Source of the DNA: Marsupella aquatica | Taxonomy: Eukaryota > Marchantiophyta | NCBI GenBank assembly: GCA_973895155.1 | Contig: OZ316891.1 | Coordinates: 24,738,001-24,802,000, forward strand | Direction of reading: 5' to 3' | DNA: 64,000 nucleotides | Shown here: in pieces, positions 60,901 to 64,000 of the stretch | How the letters are laid out: the number at the start of each line of letters is the position of its first letter | Position numbering within the stretch: the stretch's first letter is position 1 | The notes under the pieces: generated by a model | What the model saw: only the letters and a program-made list of their open reading frames with translations | What the model was told of the DNA's origin: nothing | The model's database searches: none | Program-made: the position numbers and the translations under genes

Positions 60901-60998
60901 GGTAACAATGTGCGAGGGGTCACTACTAATTTTGCAGCATCCGAATTACTGGAGGTCTTGGTAGGTTTTCTTTTATTCGGTGGATCTCCCTCAGACAT
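57945..60998 (-). CDS. gag-pro: Gag-protease polyprotein of D (1017 aa)
   Basis: Structural protein with fused aspartic protease. ATG at 60998 (MSEGDPPNKRKP). A long N-terminal region precedes the Gag capsid segment (about 190-340: EVYLKEFEAAAASNGQ, WYDRFP, VRKYADKLLDL). A Lys/Ser/Glu tract follows, then three CCHC knuckles near residues 466, 564 and 592 (CTRCSQQGHYPNEC, CWNCGQPDHYSPQC, CGNCGKEGHLPVEC) with a Pro/Gly-rich stretch between the first two. Protease has VDGGASVNL near residue 860 and LLGRPWLY near 930. It ends with UGA in a readthrough-like context, in frame with pol. No internal stop. Confidence 0.95.
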   Translation of the reverse strand: MSEGDPPNKRKPTKTSSNSDAAKLVVTPRTLLPEFQSPGAPAPGSVWKQVGSIQEASGSLERPTSTRPLFVNLRSGPKLIGSQKTKLRQQTVRSVNQIDSGVDSTTERALSHTEGRNLGLPENTVAESLAQDNSVDLSQLDNPEPLSEAGGSSSSETSSSSGLGSPNPFATRSALPFVTLLAPTTMARNNVRYDRFFGTSKEDAEVYLKEFEAAAASNGQSQDAEKANLFGGLMKKGAQKWYDRFPDKQDWGKLKAAFLAKYKEEGAAARAFARISHLHMKKHGSVRKYADKLLDLVDQYNPATSKSTIKDWFINGLPSRIARYVRREGGTTLEEVQEAAQKYVDSEISERKRVKKDLKKDKRKKKKTSRSKSDSETESSGSSTSEEDESTNSSTSDSSSSSSDSESVAPKKKKSSVKGNNKVPNQKKMDRMMEELSGQLSKLNVNIAAVKPVRRLPAPMRMNVWCTRCSQQGHYPNECPTLRTPVNYVDGQEEAEEYEYDPTYTVQTAPPGQYFPPPPASRPTWGPPKPTFNKPTSRPPMGPPGGYPPRGMPRQKGACWNCGQPDHYSPQCPYPKQEVGYTPVCGNCGKEGHLPVECPNPAKPRLMVRFAQEPVKEASRPEAKIRMVYSEEMEQCSFIQHMDVNRVELKPDSLFHQPISGVVPDVLVSHLVKPEVVGMPNDRVQNRDKVLTNIYATTRSKKKETKKHEHQKVAKAPKDEGRKPCKEGLDKEDDPAYDRYDPKYFLPDISLEVKDHLEELVKEQVQSPNPPVVVKAKKPLKNPGYDIVEDVKNHPAHITIGELLQDNPVYRRQLRSLLAGKRRKKKLPSVDVLRTEWEDKGPMEIEVQIQGCVIRRVPVDGGASVNLITQSAAFNLGFTKFEPTPKILRMADQSRVVPIGKLTRVETLIAGVPFLLDYVVINPEIPSSFPVLLGRPWLYKAQVQVNWQSQELSFGKPKVTVSWVPEPHFGETQTDDGYTSDFSTSSLVLQPLEFELEEVRYLEVYLSDAPIKPTRPS

Positions 60999-61315
60999 CC
61001 CTCATTCTCCAAGCACGGGTGATTTTGAGACACCAGACCCGCTCCTCAGGAGTCTTTATGCAAGGAGTCACCATTTAGGTGCGACGTTATCACCCCACTC
61101 CGGGAGATATGAACCTGCTTCCTCAAAGTGACTTCCCGTAGCGTCGTTCAACATCCCTTGCATGATTCCTCCCCCTTGCTATCCCGTAGCTAATACTTCC
61201 CTTCAGTGACCAGCCGAGATTCTAAAACCTCGTTTTCTCTGGTGCGTCCTTCAGGTTGAGACGCGGAAAGGCACACCAGAAGCGTCGCGCACGTTGGTTC
61301 GTCACAGATTCCACC

Positions 61316-61417
61316 GGACGCTGCTCACAGCGTCCACTGGGATCGGACGCTACTCGAAGCGTCCTGACTTGCGGAATCTTCTGGGACGAATCGCATTGGA
61401 CGCTCTTCGCGGCGTCC
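61316..61417. repeat. Leader GGACGCT...AGCGTC palindromes of D
   Basis: Perfect or near-perfect copies at 61316-61335, 61345-61363 and 61398-61417, of the same type as in the LTR and after pol. Confidence 0.75.
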
Positions 61418-62190
61418 TTCCTTATCTCCTTTACGGTGGCGATTACTGGAACCGGGCGTTCCCCATAATCTCCGACTTCCTTCACCCTGAAATTTCTTTA
61501 CCACATGGTACGCTACACTAGGCCATCCTACTAATCAGACGTCTAACTCCTTCCTAATCTTCTACGCAATTCCTGGTGCATGATTCTTTCCGCTAACTCC
61601 CGAATGGAAATGACTAAATATCACTCCTGTGTGATCCTACCATTCAGCCTTAATATTACTAAATGCAAACTTTCATCTTCCCACCAGGTGATAGTTAACC
61701 AATGTATGCCATTCCTCCCTCTCAGGCTCAGAACCCAAGAATTAACATAACGATTCCTCAAATTCCTAATTCTTAATGTTCCCAAAGATCGGATAGGTGG
61801 CATCGGTCACACGAACCAGGATGGTTGGACAATTTTACAAATCATACGTCCCGAGCAACGTTAGAATAACTTCACTTGTCACTCAAAGTGTCTTTGGTGT
61901 CTTCGACTATCTCCAAAGCAACTTGACGAGCAACAGCTCCTCTCTGTGAGGCCTTTTCTGGTGGGAGGGCGGTTTCTTCTCTTAAGTTTGGCACCACAAA
62001 TTTTTCCAATACTCTTAAGAGAGCTTCCGGGGCGCTTTGGATAGAGTACGGCATCACCTCGAAATGGAAGCTCTTCATCTTTTTAACTGGAGTGATGACG
62101 CATCTTCACAATTATAGTAGAACGTGAATTCCTCTCCCGTCTAGCTCCTTCTGGCATACACTGCCTGTACGTCAATTCAATCTTAAATTC

Positions 62191-62210
62191 GTTCCCCGGC
62201 AGCGGCGCCA
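62191..62210 (-). other. Primer-binding site of D
   Basis: Minus-strand TGGCGCCGCTGCCGGGGAAC, six bases after the 5' LTR. It resembles the TGGCGCCGTTGCCGGGG type known from Athila-like plant elements and differs from the A/B/C site after TGGCGC. Confidence 0.88.
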
Positions 62211-62216
62211 AAAAGA

Positions 62217-63574
62217 TGTCGTATAGTGCTAAGTATCAAAAGTGACTCTCCTCACCTAAAACCAGGGTTTCGATCCCTTTAAGAACAGATTTCAGAATGA
62301 ATTGTATAACTTTTATCACTCCGAGTGATTTAGAGTCTTGAGCTCTATGTTGACTTCACTTCTCAATAAAAAAATCGAATAAACAAACAACAAAGTAACT
62401 GAACTTCTGATTTATGAATTAGAGAAGAAATGAGTAAGGATTTAGAGACTACAAGCTACTGCCACTCCTTCAGAAAGGATTTGGGCTCAGTATAGACATG
62501 AAATCTATCTCATAATTCATCCATCTCACTCTTCAAAACACAAAGGTTAATGATAATGGAATTCTCAATCTGATGAAGCAGAAGCTTTCTGATTGCAAAT
62601 GAATGATATGATTTAAAATGCCGTCAACATGGTTTGACATCAGCGATACGCAATTCAGTCAAACTCTAAACCATATTCCAGAATCAAAGCAACAGTACTA
62701 ACTACTCTGAGAATCAGAATTTACTTCTCATTTATCATTAACTATTCTTGAATTGGCTAGCGAATCCCGACTCTGCAAGCAAGCCTAGCAGTGAATTCAA
62801 TACGAGTTTCAAAAATCTGCAACTGAATTCAATCACCACAGGAATCTCTTGAATTCAATCTTAACTTCAATCAATATAGCTTTACTTCCATACAAAACAC
62901 TCACAGCATGCCTTGTTACAATGGAAGGAGGAGAAAACTATTCAGAAGACTCAATTCTGAATACAGTATTAACTCTATTTCTCTCTACTTCAAATGAGCA
63001 TTCTACTCTGTCTTATAAGTGCTGGAATCCTAAAATGGAGGAGGTAAGAACAGTCGTGCCTTTCCAAGCTTAAAACTAAACAAGGGAGAAGCACAGCATA
63101 AGTACTTCAACAAGGGTGGTAGAATACTACTTTACTAGTAATCTACTTCAAAAACTAAGTGTTGAGCGGACGCTGCTAGAAGCGTCTTAAGTAAAACCAA
63201 CGGACGCTGCTCACACTGCTCACAGCGTCAATACTAGGGTGGACGCTGCTCACAGCGTCGTGTGTTGAAGCTGACGCTTTCCACAGCGTCGGTCGAAATC
63301 CTCATAGAGTCTTGGTGGCGGTCGGGCACTGCCAAAAGCGTCATGAGGAGGTTGGACGCTTCCGCAGCGTCTTGAGTAAAAGAAACGGGCGCTGGTCACA
63401 GCGTCGGGCAAAGTACACTAGGAATCGTCAGGAAAGCCGGAGATGTCAAATATTTCTATAAGTGTCCAGAACAAGTAAATGTTGGCCGGAAGGTGTCTAA
63501 AGTGTAAGTAAATCTTGTGATATGCTAAAAATAAACAAGTTTCCAGAAAAAATTGCAGGGACACCCATACCACA
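62217..63574 (-). repeat. D 5' LTR (1358 bp)
   Basis: Same length as the other LTR. Differences seen by eye are near 62812 and 63487. It carries the same palindrome cluster at 63168-63405. No gene. Confidence 0.95.
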
Positions 63575-63579
63575 ACGAA
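63575..63579. other. Target site duplication ACGAA, right of D
   Basis: Matches 50086-50090; C LTR sequence continues in register after it. Confidence 0.96.
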
Positions 63580-64000
63580 CCCTTCCCCGCATCAACGTTA
63601 CAAAGTTGGTCCCAGCTAGGTGGGTTTTTCCGGCATTGGAGAGACGGCCCCAACCCGAGGCCCGAAGTCCAGTGGACACGCCAGCTTCACCCACCCCACC
63701 TCCTCAAATAGCTATAATCGTAACCGAGGAGGCACCGGAGGGGTCGGTCGTCGCAACCGTTGATGCGACCCAACTAGCCGGGCTAAGTACAGAAGTTGGT
63801 ACGGCAGAGGTCTTACCCAAACCCGGGTCTCCTAAGGACCCGCCGGTGGCAATTCCGGAGAACCGGACATCGCTGCAGGAGGATACTCTGGCCCCTTCCA
63901 ACGTTATGTCCCCAGGGCTGGACGTCACTGCCCCGGCCCCTGCGCGTGTTGATGTCTGCCCGTGCCCAAATCCGGACAGGCACAACTTGGACCACCCGGA
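63580..64000 (+). pseudogene. C 3' LTR, right part, with ORF continuation
   Basis: Matches 39996-40416 of the 5' LTR. The LTR ORF frame resumes (LPRINVTKLVPARWVF) through the Pro-rich linker and is open to the window edge. Detached from its start by D, so not functional here. Confidence 0.88.

Larger units (their letters stand above)
60999..62216 (-). other. D leader
   Basis: 1.2 kb between the 5' LTR and gag. It holds the primer-binding site (62191-62210), palindromes at 61316-61417, and one small frame of 68 codons (62078-61872), which may be an upstream ORF but is not recognised. Confidence 0.6.
50091..63574 (-). mobile_element. Family D Ty3/gypsy element with a post-pol ORF
   Basis: Complete 13,484-bp element in reverse orientation with 1358-bp LTRs at both ends and ACGAA duplications. 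In its own sense: 5' LTR, primer-binding site, 1.2-kb leader, gag-pro, UGA, pol, internal polypurine tract, ORF3, polypurine tract, 3' LTR. By eye the LTRs differ at only about two positions, so insertion was recent. LTR sequence is AT-richer than in A-C. Confidence 0.96.
38008..64000 (+). mobile_element. Family C Ty3/gypsy element, interrupted by D, running past the window
   Basis: LTRs of 4008 bp (TGTGATGCCG to CGTGACA) and a 6087-bp interior (42016-48102) closely related to B. The 3' LTR is split by D: 48103-50090 before it and 63575 onward after it. About 1.6 kb of the 3' LTR should lie beyond base 64000. Comparing 38008-39995 with 48103-50090 I count about 15 differences, all transitions. 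Confidence 0.93.

Noticed and set aside
61872-62078. 68-codon frame in the D leader as a gene
   Set aside because: True ATG but no recognisable domain and only one copy; kept only as a possible upstream ORF in the leader entry.

Overview
The window is a nest of long terminal repeat (LTR) retrotransposons of the Ty3/gypsy superfamily from a plant nuclear genome. The evidence is the order gag - aspartic protease - reverse transcriptase - RNase H - integrase, the RT and GYSGYNQ motifs of the non-chromoviral Athila/Tat type, the absence of a chromodomain, and an intron-like Ulp1 protease gene remnant. I cannot name the species. No bacterial gene, tRNA, rRNA or CRISPR array was seen, and apparent GTG/TTG starts were ignored.

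Layout. (1) Element B, plus strand, 1-32307; its 5' LTR begins before the window. (2) Element A1, plus strand, 891-20909, sits inside the 5' LTR of B, flanked by the 5-bp duplication GGCGT. It has three LTR copies: 891-5514, 11739-16388, and 16389-20909 (lacking its first 139 bp). (3) B is itself inserted into A2, a minus-strand, truncated relative of A1 (32308-35530). (4) 35531-38007 holds remnants of an intron-containing gene with a Ulp1/C48 cysteine protease domain and a ~91-bp minisatellite. (5) Element C, plus strand, starts at 38008 and runs past the window end. (6) Element D, minus strand, 50091-63574, is inserted in the 3' LTR of C with the duplication ACGAA.

The most unusual feature is that the 3.8-4.7 kb LTRs of families A, B and C each contain a long open reading frame (about 840-1195 codons). 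These ORFs share a domain (a GLxxLxxLPW-like motif, then FGLPxG) and end in a coiled coil. Element D has a related ORF, but outside its short 1.36-kb LTR, between pol and the 3' LTR. D also carries a second polypurine tract directly after pol, at the place where the LTR starts in A, B and C. The simplest model is that the A/B/C lineage moved plus-strand priming to this upstream tract, so the LTR engulfed the 3' ORF. The distance from D's internal tract to its outer LTR end (4.8 kb) is close to the length of the A/B/C LTRs.

The families also differ in how Gag and Pol are linked. A has overlapping frames (pol in the -1 frame). B and C have one continuous frame, now broken by nonsense mutations. 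D has a single UGA followed by CAAUUA, the tobamovirus-type readthrough context. A, B and C share a primer-binding site, a polypurine tract that is also coding sequence, and a short covarying hairpin near the LTR 3' end. A1 has intact gag-pro, pol and LTR ORF and could be autonomous; B, C and A2 carry stop codons that look like C-to-T decay. Relative ages from nesting: A2 and the Ulp1 locus are oldest, then B and C, then A1 (in B) and D (in C).
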